This document shows positions 36,445-36,982 of a stretch of DNA of 36,982 bases, piece by piece. Origin of the DNA: Anaerolineae bacterium (GTDB lineage Bacteria; Chloroflexota; Anaerolineae; Aggregatilineales; Phototrophicaceae); the NCBI GenBank assembly GCA_022822545.1, contig JAJEBE010000029.1, positions 1-36,982 on the forward strand, given 5' to 3'. Each line of letters opens with the position of its first letter. The stretch's first letter is position 1. Under the pieces are notes generated by a model. The model was not told the origin of the DNA. It did no database searches and saw only the letters and a program-made list of their open reading frames with translations. Position numbers and translations under genes: made by a program.

Positions 36445-36982
36445 TCAGGTTTCTTTCGGGGTCCTGTCATCGTTGCCCCATTCTTTCCAGGAGCCGTCGT
36501 ATAGGCGCAGGTTGGCCGCGCCAGCGACCTCCATAGCGAGCATGCCATAAGTGGCGGAGACGCCGGAATTGCAGTATAGTACGGTATTCGGCGCATCAAG
36601 ATCAACGCCGGCATCACGCAGAATTGCCACAAGCTGGTCGGCGGGTTTCAGCGTCATGTCGGCGGCGACCATCGTCTTGCGCGGCAGGTTGATGGCGGAT
36701 GGGATATGCCCGCCGTGCCGCGCTCGTGATGTTTCGCCTTTGTATTCGGCCGGAGAGCGCAGATCCACCAACTGAGTCGCCCCGGCGTTAAGTCCGCGCA
36801 GGATATCTTGCGACGTCGCTTTCAAGTCGGCGTTCACCTCCGCTACAAATTTGCCGCGCGCGAATTGCGGTATCTCTGAACTGACCGGCCGCCCCTCCGC
36901 CAACCACTTCATCCAGCCGCCATCAAGCACGTAGACCGCTTCGTGCCCATAATAACGCAGCGCCCAGCGCAGGCGGCAAGCA
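36445..36982 (-). CDS. Thiosulfate/3-mercaptopyruvate sulfurtransferase, 5' end outside window
   Basis: The reading frame is open to the window edge, giving 178 residues of the C-terminal part. The first residues, RLRWALRYYGHEAVYVLDGGW, are the typical end of a first rhodanese domain. The second domain has VDLRSPAEYKGE, GHIPSAINLPR and the active-site loop around the catalytic cysteine, YCNSGVSAT (compare CGSGVTA). Such enzymes transfer sulfane sulfur to thiols or cyanide. A GTG at 36930 could make a shorter protein, but the upstream sequence is clearly homologous, so the gene is partial rather than starting there. It lies 113 nt before the acyltransferase. Confidence 0.88.
   Translation of the reverse strand, partial: ACRLRWALRYYGHEAVYVLDGGWMKWLAEGRPVSSEIPQFARGKFVAEVNADLKATSQDILRGLNAGATQLVDLRSPAEYKGETSRARHGGHIPSAINLPRKTMVAADMTLKPADQLVAILRDAGVDLDAPNTVLYCNSGVSATYGMLAMEVAGAANLRLYDGSWKEWGNDDRTPKET

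Overview
The window looks like a chromosomal segment of a GC-rich free-living bacterium. I tentatively place it in the Chloroflexota (Anaerolineae-like). This rests on overall impression only: a NuoB/NuoCD/NuoI block, Thr-rich surface proteins, a citramalate route and sigma70-type promoters. No rRNA or tRNA gene, IS element, CRISPR array or phage gene was seen. Most of the window is core metabolism, densely packed and mainly on the minus strand.

Left part (1-9900): a membrane-anchored Thr/Ser/Ala/Pro-rich protein running off the left edge; a 1107-residue membrane sensor with GAF, coiled-coil and histidine-kinase-like parts but no phosphoacceptor His; a Nudix hydrolase coupled to a membrane-anchored serine beta-lactamase/PBP-like protein; a STAS protein; a small membrane protein; an Mrp-type Fe-S carrier ATPase; then about 600 bases without a convincing gene but with several short inverted repeats.

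Middle part (9900-19400): iscX-nuoB-nuoCD-nuoI, encoding the quinone/connecting module of complex I behind a near-consensus promoter. NuoB and NuoI carry related C-terminal tails. Next come divergent thrB and thrC, a plant-type cystathionine gamma-synthase gene controlled by a SAM-I riboswitch with a terminator, and divergent murA.

Right part (19400-34000): one long minus-strand branched-chain amino acid unit, ilvE-ilvB-ilvN-ilvC-leuA-leuC-leuD-cimA-leuB. It supplies acetolactate synthase, reductoisomerase, the whole leucine branch, citramalate synthase (threonine-independent isoleucine) and the final transaminase; ilvD and ilvA are not here. It is preceded by a consensus promoter, a 25-codon leader peptide packed with Ile/Leu/Val, an antiterminator/terminator pair and a second terminator-like hairpin. 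This is a textbook-style translational attenuator and the most striking system in the window. A second small ORF with a perfect Shine-Dalgarno lies between ilvC and leuA. argG-argH lie just upstream.

Right edge (33700-36982): a small hypothetical gene (+), converging on a minus-strand set of a GT4 glycosyltransferase, a CelD/FemAB-like acyltransferase and a sulfurtransferase cut by the window end.
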